Source: Flavobacterium dauae
Lineage (GTDB): Bacteria; Bacteroidota; Bacteroidia; Flavobacteriales; Flavobacteriaceae
DNA length: 64,000 nucleotides
Direction of reading: 5' to 3'
Assembly: GCF_004151275.2 (NCBI RefSeq)
Contig: NZ_CP130821.1
Location: 1 to 64,000 of the forward strand
Shown here: positions 54,201-62,940 of the stretch, in pieces
Position numbering within the stretch: the first letter of the stretch is position 1
Layout: each line of letters starts with the position of its first letter
Position numbers and translations under genes: made by a program
Notes under the pieces: generated by a model
What the model saw: only the letters and a program-made list of their open reading frames with translations
Database searches by the model: none
What the model was told of the DNA's origin: nothing

Positions 54201-56145
54201 CATCCATAGTATAGATATAAAGCGAATCGGTATAAGAAGTGCCCGTATAAGCCTTTCTTGCTGAAAAACGCAGCTGTTTTGCCCCGTTCCCCAAGTCTAC
54301 GGTTTCTGGTGAGATTAACATCAGATCTCCAGGGTTATATCTATAGGCGTAGTATCCATTATTTCCGGTTTGCATAGCACTTGTACTGACGTAACCTGAA
54401 CTATAATTAACAGTATTAATAGATGTCCAACAACGTGGGCTGGTTGAAGTACTAACAGCAGGAGTTGTTTCAAAACCTTCAAATAAATTACCTGTCACAA
54501 TATCACAAAGAGTAATAAAATTAGCAGGGAAAGTGGTCCATATGCCCGATGATGTACCACATTTACTACGTACATATACAAAATACTCTGTGGCAGAGGT
54601 TAAACCTGTAATAGTTGCTGAAGTTGCTCCCGTAGTTGAGCCAGACTTAACTACCGTACCAGTGACATCACGTATTTCATATTCATAGCCGGTTACACCT
54701 GCTGCTATTGATGCGTCCCACGATATATCTGCTGAAGTGGTTGTTACGTTTGTAACATCTATTCCTAATGGGAAGATACATGGCGACAAATCTTCATAAT
54801 AAACATCATCTAAATAAATGTTCGGATATTGACTTGACGCCCCGTAAAACGCAATGGCAAAATAATCATCGGTTGTTACAGGCAATGGCACGATATATTC
54901 CTTCCAACCAGTCGTTGTTAAAGGAATTGTCTGTATCAATGTTTGGTTAGAAGAGGCAGTTTGCCCGTCCAAACTGTAAACTCTTATTTCTGTTCCAGGA
55001 TAGCCAGAATAAGGAAAGTTTGCCGAAAAACGAACTTGTTTGGTTCCATTGCCTAAATCTACTGTTTCAGGTGATACTAAAAATAATTCTGTTCCGCTAT
55101 AAGGGTAAGTATAAAAGCCTCTACCTGTTTGTCCGCCAGTTGTTGATGTATATCCATAACCGTAACCTGTTGCTACAAAATAGCTCCAACAAGTTGGAAC
55201 GGTGGGGTTTGAATAGCCTCCTGTAGCTGTTGTTTCAAAATCTTCATAGAAGTTAGTTGTGACAACTAAACATGGCGTTTGGAAAGTAACCGGGAAAGTG
55301 GTCCAATTTCCGTTAGTAGCTCCACAGACACTACGAATATAAACAGTATAATTAGTGCCAGGTGTTAAACCTGTAGTTTGAGCAGTTGTTCCTGTAGTTG
55401 TTCCTGAATCAACCACAGTTCCCGCTGTATCTCTCACTTCATAATAATACCCTGTAACACCTGTTGCCATTGAGGCATCCCACGTAATATCTGCAGAAGA
55501 GGCTGTAATATTTGTCACATCTAAATTACCAGGAAACATACAAGGTGATAAATCTTCGTAATATATATCGTCAATAAAGTAAGATGCGTACCCATTGTTA
55601 GCTTCTTTTGGAAATGAAAAAGCAAAATAATCATCGGTAGTTGTTGGTAAAGGAACTATGTATTCTACCCAATTCCCTGATTGGGGTACGGGAAAAGCTT
55701 GTAACAATGTTTTTGTTGCAGTTGCAGTATTACTATTTAAGCTATAAATTTCTATTTCATTATTACCAGAACCATAGTCATAAATTACCGAAAAACGTAT
55801 TTGCTTGGTTCCATTTCCCAAATTAGTAGTTTCAGGTGAAATAAGCATTAAATCACCTGTGTCTGAATCTCGGTAAATATTATAACTGTTTGAACCAGAT
55901 TGTGACATATAATCGACTACTATAGCCTCAGACCATGAGGCAGTATTAATAGCTGTCCAACAATCCGGTGCATTTGTATAGGGTACTGCACTTTCAAAGT
56001 CTTCTGTAAAATTTGCTGTTATAATGGTACAAGGGGTCTGTGCTTGTAACTGTAGAAACGGCAAAAACAGAAATAATAAACAAATCAAGGTCTTGGTGCT
56101 TAACCACCGGATCTTTAATTTAGATAAATGTGTAATTTTTTTCAT
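51262..56145 (-). CDS. SprB-repeat surface protein with type A T9SS sorting domain
   Basis: A 1627-residue exported protein. After a signal peptide (ending QLQAQ, about 36) come three choice-of-anchor/MAM-like modules with two fibronectin-III domains between them, then six SprB repeats (each about 75 residues, with the pattern CNG-DG, GG-APYTYxW, TVTDANGC, TITEP), five Ig-like WY-containing repeats and a type A sorting domain (YYPNPADSELNIS, GTYMLRIQTEKASQFIKIIKK). It is secreted by the type IX system and displayed on the surface as an adhesin or motility-associated protein. A strong terminator follows; no SprF partner is adjacent. Confidence 0.88.
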   Translation of the reverse strand: MKKITHLSKLKIRWLSTKTLICLLFLFLPFLQLQAQTPCTIITANFTEDFESAVPYTNAPDCWTAINTASWSEAIVVDYMSQSGSNSYNIYRDSDTGDLMLISPETTNLGNGTKQIRFSVIYDYGSGNNEIEIYSLNSNTATATKTLLQAFPVPQSGNWVEYIVPLPTTTDDYFAFSFPKEANNGYASYFIDDIYYEDLSPCMFPGNLDVTNITASSADITWDASMATGVTGYYYEVRDTAGTVVDSGTTTGTTAQTTGLTPGTNYTVYIRSVCGATNGNWTTFPVTFQTPCLVVTTNFYEDFETTATGGYSNPTVPTCWSYFVATGYGYGYTSTTGGQTGRGFYTYPYSGTELFLVSPETVDLGNGTKQVRFSANFPYSGYPGTEIRVYSLDGQTASSNQTLIQTIPLTTTGWKEYIVPLPVTTDDYFAIAFYGASSQYPNIYLDDVYYEDLSPCIFPLGIDVTNVTTTSADISWDASIAAGVTGYEYEIRDVTGTVVKSGSTTGATSATITGLTSATEYFVYVRSKCGTSSGIWTTFPANFITLCDIVTGNLFEGFETTPAVSTSTSPRCWTSINTVNYSSGYVSTSAMQTGNNGYYAYRYNPGDLMLISPETVDLGNGAKQLRFSARKAYTGTSYTDSLYIYTMDGVTGSSNKTLIKTIALTASWQEYIVYFPITTDDYFAFSFEEENNKTTAIYLDDVYYEDIPPLLVNVTKTDILCNGANSGTALAVPEGGKPPYSYSWSPSLDTTDAVSNLVPGQHTVTVTDDRGTVTTASITITEPTPIVSNLNLTQVSCNGKNNGLAVVAPSGGVGPYTVLWSDNTVGTTHSNFAPGSYSVTIRDANSCVLTETFTITQPAVLATSITGQTNVSVYGGNDGAATILVTGGTAPYTYSWAPSGGTAASASNLPADTYTVTVTDANGCKTTQSVVITQPAIPYEIVLVSQTNITCNGANDGKIIVKVNGGTAPYTYAWTPAAGNSASVSNLSAGVYTLTVTDADNNVTTETYTITEPVVLSGTIGSVTNVNCNGASDGSATVTATGGTAPYTYMWSNGMTTATANNLTAGNYSVSITDTNGCTATSSIAITEPAALVATGTSTDISCFGQNDGSASVTASGGASPYTYLWSNAQTGSSINGLSGGVYTVTITDANGCSQTKSFTIVEPAFVHPPVATNQNFCTGQNATLNDIVITGTSIKWYNAAVGGTLLPATTVLTNGTTYYASQTVGTCESSTRTAVQITLGQGTPLSTTQLNVCSNTRIQNMTVDGFNYTQLKWYDSATGTTELPASQLLATQTYYVSSVTGTCISPRQAIQVTVAAAVGVPTASPQTACGNTTLNDLVVTKDPGATLRWYSSTQSMTPLANTTVVSSGTYYVQQVIGNCESLRVAVAVQVINPTAPAMTSINTCEGNTIADLNTPSVTYVWYTDNSTTTALPDTYVITPGTYYLAQEVSGCISTRTSVTVTVAARPVSPTGPAKQTLHPSKSVSDIVTNEPNVSWFASYDDAIRQSNVLPKATPVQDKTTYYGILIGSNGCGSLPLAVEVTVSLGVQELDLAQLSYYPNPADSELNISYIEDINNVEIFTITGQKVLSKEFKSREVKVDLSGLSAGTYMLRIQTEKASQFIKIIKK

Positions 56146-56461
56146 CTCTCAAATATTTATGTAATTGATTAAACGATAAACTTAAATATTTTTTTTGAAT
56201 AATTAGTCTTTAAATCACAAAAAAATTAACTAAACAGAAATAATATTCTTTATTTAGAGATGCGTATTTTTTGTATATGATAAAAAAACTAAATTTTGAT
56301 AAATATTTTGAATATGTAAAAGAGCATGTTTAGTTTTTTCTGAACGATGATTCTACCGATCTTATCTTTTAAAACCGGATTATAAAATAAGATTTTTTGA
56401 AATTGAAAAAATCATTTTATGTTTCAATACTTTGAAGCAAACACAAACTAAATTTTTTTAT
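56146..56461. other. AT-rich gap between two minus-strand genes
   Basis: A 316-base gap with no coding frame. It must contain the promoter of the 56145 gene and the end of the DUF4139 gene transcript from the right. Weak pairing between ATCTTAT (about 56358) and ATAAGAT (about 56386) is the only structure I see. Confidence 0.4.
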
Positions 56462-58315
56462 TTACACCCCCAAATTTTTATCCTTTGCAGATTTTACTTG
56501 ATAACCAAATCGAATCTTTTTAGTTTCGTTCGATTTTAAATTTACTTCCCAGCTTAATTTTCCTTTTTCTTCGTCAAGCTTTGCACCACCTTTATCGCTT
56601 AAGGTAATTTCAATGTCATTATTACTGCTAATTGGCATTTGATCTTCAATTACAATGCTTACGTTTTCTTTTTTGTTGTTGCGAACCGAAATCTCATAAA
56701 CAAAATCCTGAACTTTACGAGAAGATAAAGTTTTGGTTCCCGATTTATCGGAAATTAGGGTTCTGCTCACCGAAATATTTGGATCTTTTCCTAAGCTCAA
56801 TCTTAAATCGTCTTCGTTTGCATTCGCGTTTACAAAGGTTTTACCAACGTACATTCCGTCGAAAATCACATTGGCTTCACCTGGTAAAATGTTGTAATCT
56901 CCGTAGTTTTTAATTTTTGCAACCAAATACGCATTCGTATCTAATTTCGGAATACTAACATAATTATACGTTGCAGGCAATTGCGTGTCTTTTAACGCTA
57001 CGCTGTGTTGTTTGCCGTTGCTTAAAATGGTGTACGGAATATCAATATCAAACGTAATATTTAACTGCGATTCGTTTATTTGGGTGTAATCATTCATTGT
57101 AGAAACTCCCATTCCTTTTTTAGTAGTTACAACAATAACTCCATTTGCTCCACGATTTCCGTAAATTGAAGTTGCTCCAGCATCTTTCAAAACTTCCACA
57201 TTCACTATATCATTTGGATTAATACTTCTGAATCTATCTGAAGACATTGGTAAACCATCAATAACATAAAGAGGTTCTACAGATTCGTTGATTGATCCAA
57301 GACCTCTCAAAACAACGCTTGTATTACTGCTTCCCGGCTGCCCTGATCCTGCCGCAATCTCTAAACCAGGAACTTGTCCTTGTAAAGTTTGAATCATACT
57401 TGCATTTGGTCTTCCTTCGATTGATTTAGACCTATAAGCTGCTACATTTGTGTAATAATCCACAAACCAAGGTTGTAATTCGGGTGCAATCGTATTTTGA
57501 TTGGCTTGTCCGCTGGTTAAGGATAATTTTACGTTCTTCCAGTCAATTCCGGTATTTTGGCGCACTTGTGCTTTATACAACATTTGAATGGGATCGTTTA
57601 TTTTATCGATGCGCATTTCGTAACTCGGCTGCCAAGTTGCCTGATTGGTTAAATACGAAATTTCTAACGGAATTGTTCCTGACTGACTGCTCATCACATT
57701 TACAATCAATTTTCCTTGACTTGTTTTTTCGGCAGAAGTTTCGTTAAACGTTAATTTTCCTTTTAAAGCGGTTAGTTCTTCGTTTAGTTTTCTGTTTTGT
57801 TTTTCTAAGGTATCGATAGAATTTCCTAATTCAATCTTTTTACTTTTATAGAAATCTACTAATTTAGCTAATTCAGCGACTGAAAAATTTTGAGATTCTG
57901 TCATTGATTGATTCTCTTCCAAAATATCTAAACTACCTCTTTCGGCATACAATTTATTTTGAAGCATTTTTAATTCGGCTTCTTTCTTTTCGATTTCTTC
58001 TTTTACCGGTTTTATCAAAGGCGAATCCTGATTATTGTCGTATTCTTCTACATACGCATTGGTAAACTGAACCGACATAACCGTTACATTTTTTGGAACA
58101 CCAATTTGAACCGTACTTTCGTTTAAATAATTGGCTACGTTGGTAATGACTATTTCCGAAGCTCCTGAAGGAATTTGCGCTGTGGTTTTGTGTTTTAATT
58201 CGGCGGCGTTGTTGTACACACGAGCCGATTCAATTTGTGCCTGTGTAAAAACAGGCTTTTGTGCGTTTGTTGTGATGCTGAAAACAATCGCAGCTGGAAA
58301 TAATAGATTTTTCAT
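56462..58315 (-). CDS. DUF4140-DUF4139 (mucoidy-inhibitor A-like) protein with inserted TonB-plug domain
   Basis: A 617-residue exported protein (signal ending TTNAQ, about 19). DUF4140 covers about 25-115, a coiled coil about 100-190, and DUF4139 begins near 200 (VNVMSSQSGTIPLEISYL) and resumes after 405 to the end (RFGYQVKSAKD). Between them, residues 300-400 are a TonB-dependent receptor plug of the SusC/RagA type (TLQGQVPGLEI, VLRGLGSIN, PLYVIDGLPM, VEVLKDAGATSIYGNRGANGVIVVTTKKG split across 375-400). The insertion is in frame and uninterrupted, so the fused protein is probably expressed. Function unknown. Confidence 0.8.
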   Translation of the reverse strand: MKNLLFPAAIVFSITTNAQKPVFTQAQIESARVYNNAAELKHKTTAQIPSGASEIVITNVANYLNESTVQIGVPKNVTVMSVQFTNAYVEEYDNNQDSPLIKPVKEEIEKKEAELKMLQNKLYAERGSLDILEENQSMTESQNFSVAELAKLVDFYKSKKIELGNSIDTLEKQNRKLNEELTALKGKLTFNETSAEKTSQGKLIVNVMSSQSGTIPLEISYLTNQATWQPSYEMRIDKINDPIQMLYKAQVRQNTGIDWKNVKLSLTSGQANQNTIAPELQPWFVDYYTNVAAYRSKSIEGRPNASMIQTLQGQVPGLEIAAGSGQPGSSNTSVVLRGLGSINESVEPLYVIDGLPMSSDRFRSINPNDIVNVEVLKDAGATSIYGNRGANGVIVVTTKKGMGVSTMNDYTQINESQLNITFDIDIPYTILSNGKQHSVALKDTQLPATYNYVSIPKLDTNAYLVAKIKNYGDYNILPGEANVIFDGMYVGKTFVNANANEDDLRLSLGKDPNISVSRTLISDKSGTKTLSSRKVQDFVYEISVRNNKKENVSIVIEDQMPISSNNDIEITLSDKGGAKLDEEKGKLSWEVNLKSNETKKIRFGYQVKSAKDKNLGV

Positions 58316-58340
58316 ATTTTTAGTTGTTATTTAGATCATA

Positions 58341-58367
58341 CCTACAAGATTGTTGAAACCTTGCAGG
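58341..58367. repeat. Small imperfect inverted repeat
   Basis: CCTACAAG (58341-58348) and CTTGCAGG (58360-58367) differ at one pair. It resembles the intergenic palindromes seen elsewhere in the window. Confidence 0.45.
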
Positions 58368-58399
58368 ATTAAGGTTGCGTTTTACTAAACTACAAAAAC

Positions 58400-59764
58400 T
58401 TAACCAAACAACGCATTTACCAAATCTTCTATTTTTGATACCAACACTACTTGAATTTGTTTAGATGAATACGTAATCTTATTGTATTTAGAAACAAATA
58501 TTTTAGCAAAACCTAATTTTTCAGCTTCCTGAATGCGTTGATCTACTCGGTTTACCGGACGAATTTCGCCAGACAAACCTACTTCGCCGGCAAAACAAAT
58601 GTCTTTTGAAATGGCATCGTCTTCGTTTGATGATAGAATTGAAGCAACAACCGCCAAATCAATCGCGGGGTCGTCAACAGATATACCGCCGGTAATGTTT
58701 AAAAACACGTCTTTCATTCCTAAACGAAAACCGGCACGTTTTTCCAACACCGCCAAAATCATATTCAAACGTTTTAAATTATATCCGGTTGCACTTCGTT
58801 GCGGCGTTCCGTAAACGGCGGTGCTTACCAACGCCTGAATTTCTAACATCAGCGGTCGCATTCCTTCTAAAGTTGATGCAATGGCGGTGCCCGATAATTC
58901 TTCTTCGCGATTTGATAATAATATTTCAGACGGATTAGAAACTTCGCGTAAACCCGATCCTAACATTTCGTAAATTCCTAATTCGGCAGTAGATCCAAAA
59001 CGGTTTTTTAGGGCACGAAGAATTCTATAAACATGATTGCGATCTCCTTCAAACTGAAGCACCGTATCAACCATGTGTTCTAAAATTTTGGGTCCGGCAA
59101 TATTTCCGTCTTTTGTGATATGACCAATTAAAATAACGGGTGTTGCTGTTTCTTTTGCAAACTTTATCAGCTCGGCGGTGGTTTCTTTTATTTGAGAGAT
59201 GCTTCCTGCCGAAGCTTCGATATAATCGGTATGTAAAGTTTGAATGGAATCGATAATCAACACATCGGGCTCAATAGTTTCAACCTGTTTAAAAATTTGT
59301 TGCGTATTGGTTTCGGTTAAAATATAACACGAATTGTTGCTGGGGTTGATGCGTTCAGCTCGCATTTTTATCTGTTTCTGACTTTCTTCGCCCGAAACAT
59401 ACAGCACTTTATAAGGCAATTTTAACGATAGTTGTAACAACAACGTACTTTTTCCTATTCCGGGTTCACCACCTAAAAGAATCATAGATCCGGGAACAAT
59501 TCCTCCACCTAAAACTCGGTTTAATTCTTGGTCTAAGGTGTTTAATCTAACTTCTTGCGTGCTGTCAATTTCGTTAATCAATAAAGGTTTTGCTGCGCGT
59601 TTTATACCTGCCGATGATTTGGTTTGCCACGCTACTTTTTCTTCTTTCTGAATTACTTCTTCTACAATAGTATTCCACTGTTTACAGGCAGTACATTGCC
59701 CCATCCATTTAGCATATTGTGTACCACAAGACGAGCAGAAAAATGCTGTTTTTACTTTTGCCAT
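58400..59764 (-). CDS. radA: DNA repair protein RadA
   Basis: The start is the ATG at 59762-59764 (product MAKVKTAFFCSSCG), a 454-residue protein; the longer frame to 59803 adds a non-homologous tail. An N-terminal four-cysteine zinc finger (C10 to about C28), Walker A GGEPGIGKST, the RadA motif KNRFG and a C-terminal Lon-like domain are all present. It drives branch migration in recombination repair. Minus-strand neighbour of the flippase-like gene. Confidence 0.94.
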   Translation of the reverse strand: MAKVKTAFFCSSCGTQYAKWMGQCTACKQWNTIVEEVIQKEEKVAWQTKSSAGIKRAAKPLLINEIDSTQEVRLNTLDQELNRVLGGGIVPGSMILLGGEPGIGKSTLLLQLSLKLPYKVLYVSGEESQKQIKMRAERINPSNNSCYILTETNTQQIFKQVETIEPDVLIIDSIQTLHTDYIEASAGSISQIKETTAELIKFAKETATPVILIGHITKDGNIAGPKILEHMVDTVLQFEGDRNHVYRILRALKNRFGSTAELGIYEMLGSGLREVSNPSEILLSNREEELSGTAIASTLEGMRPLMLEIQALVSTAVYGTPQRSATGYNLKRLNMILAVLEKRAGFRLGMKDVFLNITGGISVDDPAIDLAVVASILSSNEDDAISKDICFAGEVGLSGEIRPVNRVDQRIQEAEKLGFAKIFVSKYNKITYSSKQIQVVLVSKIEDLVNALFG

Positions 59765-59836
59765 TTTTTTAGCTTTAAGTTTTAAGCCGTAAGCTATAAG
59801 CACAAACTTAAAACTATTAAAAAACGAATTTACAAA

Positions 59837-60796
59837 TTATTTGTTTTTATTAACGACAGGAAGTATTAAGAACGACAAACCGCCCATAATTACAATTAAA
59901 AGAGTTTGCGTGGTCCATAAAATCCAGCCAAAAGCGGTTCCGGCAGTTAACGAAATGCCGTATAATGCCAGAATTTTAGCAATTAGTAGTGGAAAAGCTC
60001 CAATTCCTCCGTTTGTAAAACTTATCGCCAAGCTGCCTACAACAAAAGCTACCATAGTTACACCTAATGATATGCTGCTGGTTTCGGGCAAAGCTTTGGT
60101 GCCAAAATAAAAAGTCAGTACAAAACTAATCCAGATAATGAATGTGTGGATAAGAAACGGAATGCGGTGTGGCATTTTAAAGATACTTAACACGCCTTCG
60201 ATCAAACCTGAAATTTTACTTCGAATAAAAACAAAGAATTTCCAGTTTGATGTATAAAGTAAATACAATCCAATAATTGCCGAGAGTATAAATATACTGC
60301 TAATAATTACCAGTTGTTTAACCGGAATTTGCTGCGTAATAAAGCCCATTAGCTGTTTGTACTGCAACAATAATGCGGTGGCTACAAATAATAAAAGGAA
60401 AAGTAAATCGATAATGCGTTCGGCAATGATGGTTCCAAAACCTTTATCGAACGGAATGTTATCGTATTTCTGAAGAACGGCTGCACGTGATAATTCGCCC
60501 GATCGCGGAATGGTTAGATTTAAAAGATATCCAACAGCAATTGCCATAAAGTTATTCCAAAAATTAGACTGATAGCCTAAATACTGCAAACTGTATTTCC
60601 AACGATACGCACGCGATGCGTGACTTATCTTCATAAAAAGTAACGACAAACCAATGTAAAAATAATCGGCCGATACAAAATAACTTTTCATTTCGGTAAT
60701 CTGTGCCGGCGTAAACTGGTTGTACGCGTAATAAACCAAAAAAACTCCCAACAAAAGCGGGAGTGAAATATTCAGTATTTTTTTTAAACCCTTCAA
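59837..60796 (-). CDS. Lysylphosphatidylglycerol synthase-like flippase domain protein
   Basis: A 319-residue integral membrane protein with about eight helices, of the UPF0104/LPG_synthase_TM family (family wording FTNGGIGAFPLLIAKIL and RSGELSRAAVLQKY). Family members flip lipids or lipid-linked precursors; this copy has no synthetase domain. It is the last of a panC-panD-flippase run transcribed on the minus strand, 3 bases after panD. Confidence 0.83.
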   Translation of the reverse strand: MKGLKKILNISLPLLLGVFLVYYAYNQFTPAQITEMKSYFVSADYFYIGLSLLFMKISHASRAYRWKYSLQYLGYQSNFWNNFMAIAVGYLLNLTIPRSGELSRAAVLQKYDNIPFDKGFGTIIAERIIDLLFLLLFVATALLLQYKQLMGFITQQIPVKQLVIISSIFILSAIIGLYLLYTSNWKFFVFIRSKISGLIEGVLSIFKMPHRIPFLIHTFIIWISFVLTFYFGTKALPETSSISLGVTMVAFVVGSLAISFTNGGIGAFPLLIAKILALYGISLTAGTAFGWILWTTQTLLIVIMGGLSFLILPVVNKNK

Positions 60797-60799
60797 CTA

Positions 60800-61150
60800 T
60801 TAAGTTAAAGTGTTATTTTCTTCGTTTGGAAAGATAATCCAAGGAGAAAATGTTTTAGCTTCTTCAAAATCCATTAAAGCGTAGGTAATAATGATAAGAA
60901 TATCATCTTTTTGTACACGGCGTGCCGCTGGACCATTCAAGGTAATTTCGCCACTGTTTCTTGGCCCCGGAATTGCGTAAGTTTCAAAACGTTCGCCATT
61001 ATTAATGTTTACAATTGAAACTTTTTCGCCTTCGATAATGTTCGATGCTTCCATTAACGCAATATCAATAGTAATACTGCCAATATAATTTAAATCGGCA
61101 CCTGTTACTTTAACACGGTGGATTTTAGATTTTAAAACTTCTATTTGCAT
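60800..61150 (-). CDS. panD: Aspartate 1-decarboxylase
   Basis: A 116-residue proenzyme starting [20 protein letters not shown]. The self-cleavage site is Gly24-Ser25 (YIGSITID), which gives the pyruvoyl group. It makes beta-alanine for pantothenate, matching panC directly upstream (18-base gap). Length is normal. Confidence 0.95.
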   Translation of the reverse strand: MQIEVLKSKIHRVKVTGADLNYIGSITIDIALMEASNIIEGEKVSIVNINNGERFETYAIPGPRNSGEITLNGPAARRVQKDDILIIITYALMDFEEAKTFSPWIIFPNEENNTLT

Positions 61151-61168
61151 AACACAAAGTTATAAATT

Positions 61169-62017
61169 TTAATTTAATGCAATGTTATCAATTAAGCGAA
61201 CTTCTTCTATGTGAACCACAATAAAGCCACGGTATTTTTTACCCGGTTCTTTTACAGTTGCTGTTTTTAGCGAGGCTTCATCGGCAATTATAAAATATTC
61301 TAATGTAAAATCGACTTCATTTGCGAAAGCATCAACCACAAAGTTTACAGAATCTTTAACATCTTTATCATTAAAAAGATCTTTTGCAGATTGTAAGGTT
61401 TTGTAAATAAACGCTGCTTTTTCTTTTGCCTGGTCAGACAATCGTTCGTTACGTGAACTCATTGCTAAACCATTTTCTTGACGAAAAATAGGACAGCCAA
61501 CGATTTCAATGTTCATATTATTTTTCTGAACCATTTTTCGAACAATTTGTAATTGCTGAAAATCTTTCTCTCCAAAATAAGCTTTTGTAGGTTCAATGAT
61601 TTCGAATAGTTTTTTAACAATCGTTCCAACTCCATCAAAATGTCCGGGGCGGTTAACTCCTTCCATTTCATTATCCAAACCGTCGTAATCAAAATTTTGG
61701 GCAACGGTGTTTCCTTTGTAAATATCGTCAACAGTAGGTGCGTAAACAATAATTTTGTTCGATAACGCTTCTGTCAACTCCAAATCTTTCTGCAAAGTGC
61801 GCGGATATTTCTCTAAATCTTCTACATTATTAAACTGCGTAGGATTTACAAAAATACTTAGTACCACCACATCATTTTCATTCATAGCCTGTTGCAGCAA
61901 CGAAAGATGCCCGTTATGAATTGCACCCATTGTAGGTACAAAACCAATAGTTTGCTTTGCCTTTAAAAACGGTTGTAAATGCTGTTTTAACTGGCTTTGC
62001 GCATGAAATACCTTCAT
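61169..62017 (-). CDS. panC: Pantothenate synthetase
   Basis: A 282-residue enzyme with FVPTMGAIHNGHLSLL containing the HxGH ATP motif, the IFVNPTQF segment and GEKDFQQLQIVRKMV. It joins pantoate and beta-alanine. With panD it forms the pantothenate operon read away from the glycogen-synthase-like gene. Confidence 0.95.
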   Translation of the reverse strand: MKVFHAQSQLKQHLQPFLKAKQTIGFVPTMGAIHNGHLSLLQQAMNENDVVVLSIFVNPTQFNNVEDLEKYPRTLQKDLELTEALSNKIIVYAPTVDDIYKGNTVAQNFDYDGLDNEMEGVNRPGHFDGVGTIVKKLFEIIEPTKAYFGEKDFQQLQIVRKMVQKNNMNIEIVGCPIFRQENGLAMSSRNERLSDQAKEKAAFIYKTLQSAKDLFNDKDVKDSVNFVVDAFANEVDFTLEYFIIADEASLKTATVKEPGKKYRGFIVVHIEEVRLIDNIALN

Positions 62018-62080
62018 GTTTTTGTTTATTTAGTGATTGCAAAATTAGTACAATACTTAACATTGTAAGACATTTTTTCG

Positions 62081-62088
62081 TAATTTTG
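62081..62088 (+). promoter_or_regulatory. Promoter core TAATTTTG
   Basis: Perfect TAnnTTTG match 36 bases before the ATG at 62125, with a TTG at 62063-62065 (short, 15-base spacing). Confidence 0.45.
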
Positions 62089-62124
62089 CACTTTAAAAAG
62101 CATTTTTAATTTAATTAAAGAAGA

Positions 62125-62928
62125 ATGAAAGATAAGAGGATATTATATGTATCATCTGAAGTAGTGCCTTATTTACCTGAAAATGAAGTTTCGCAAGCTT
62201 CGTTTGACACTCCAAAAATGATTAATGATTTAGGTGGGCAGATCCGTATTTTTATGCCAAGATACGGCAGCATCAATGAAAGAAGACATCAGTTGCATGA
62301 AGTTATAAGACTATCGGGTATGAATTTGGTAATCAATGACATGGATATGCCTTTAATTATTAAAGTTGCTTCGATTCCTAAAGAAAGAATCCAGGTTTAT
62401 TTTATTGACAACGACGACTATTTTAAGCGTAAAGGAACTTTTGGCGATGATGACGATACATTATACGATGACAACGATGAACGTGCCATTTTCTTTGTAA
62501 AAGGTGTGGTTGAAACCATTAAAAAATTAAACTGGGTACCCGATGTAATTCACGTACAAGGCTGGATGGCTTCTTTGCTACCGCTTTACATGAAGAAATA
62601 TTACAACGACGAAAGTATTTTTGCAGATACAAAAATCATCACATCGGTTTTTTCGGCAGGTTTCGAAGGAAAATTATCAGACAATATGTTTGAAAAAGTG
62701 GCTTTTGATGAATTTGATGCAGACGATATCGAGTCTTTAAAAAATGCTACTTTTGAAAATATTATGAAGAACGCCATTAATCATTCAGACGGCATCGTAA
62801 TTTCTTCAGAAGGAATCTCAGAAGATTTAACAAATTATATACAAAGTTCAAATAAACCTTTCTTACCTTTCGACGCGAAAGAAAAAATGAAGGATTTTTA
62901 TCCGGAATTCTATCTTCATAAGGTTTAA
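62125..62928 (+). CDS. Glycogen/starch-synthase-like protein, N-terminal half only
   Basis: A 267-residue protein matching the N-terminal GT5 Rossmann domain of glycogen synthases (LYVSSEVVPYLPENEV; then DVIHVQGWMASLLP). The C-terminal nucleotide-sugar domain is absent, and the usual KTGGL ADP-glucose motif near the N-terminus is not recognisable. Single-domain forms are common in flavobacteria, so it is unlikely to be truncated, but classic catalysis is doubtful. Twelve bases separate it from the DUF4270 gene. Confidence 0.75.
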   Translation: MKDKRILYVSSEVVPYLPENEVSQASFDTPKMINDLGGQIRIFMPRYGSINERRHQLHEVIRLSGMNLVINDMDMPLIIKVASIPKERIQVYFIDNDDYFKRKGTFGDDDDTLYDDNDERAIFFVKGVVETIKKLNWVPDVIHVQGWMASLLPLYMKKYYNDESIFADTKIITSVFSAGFEGKLSDNMFEKVAFDEFDADDIESLKNATFENIMKNAINHSDGIVISSEGISEDLTNYIQSSNKPFLPFDAKEKMKDFYPEFYLHKV

Positions 62929-62940
62929 TTTAAAGCATAT

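Noticed and set aside
62125..62928. Truncation of the glycogen-synthase-like gene by a frameshift
   Set aside because: The frame closes cleanly, the next gene begins 12 bases later and no second-domain remnant is visible between them.
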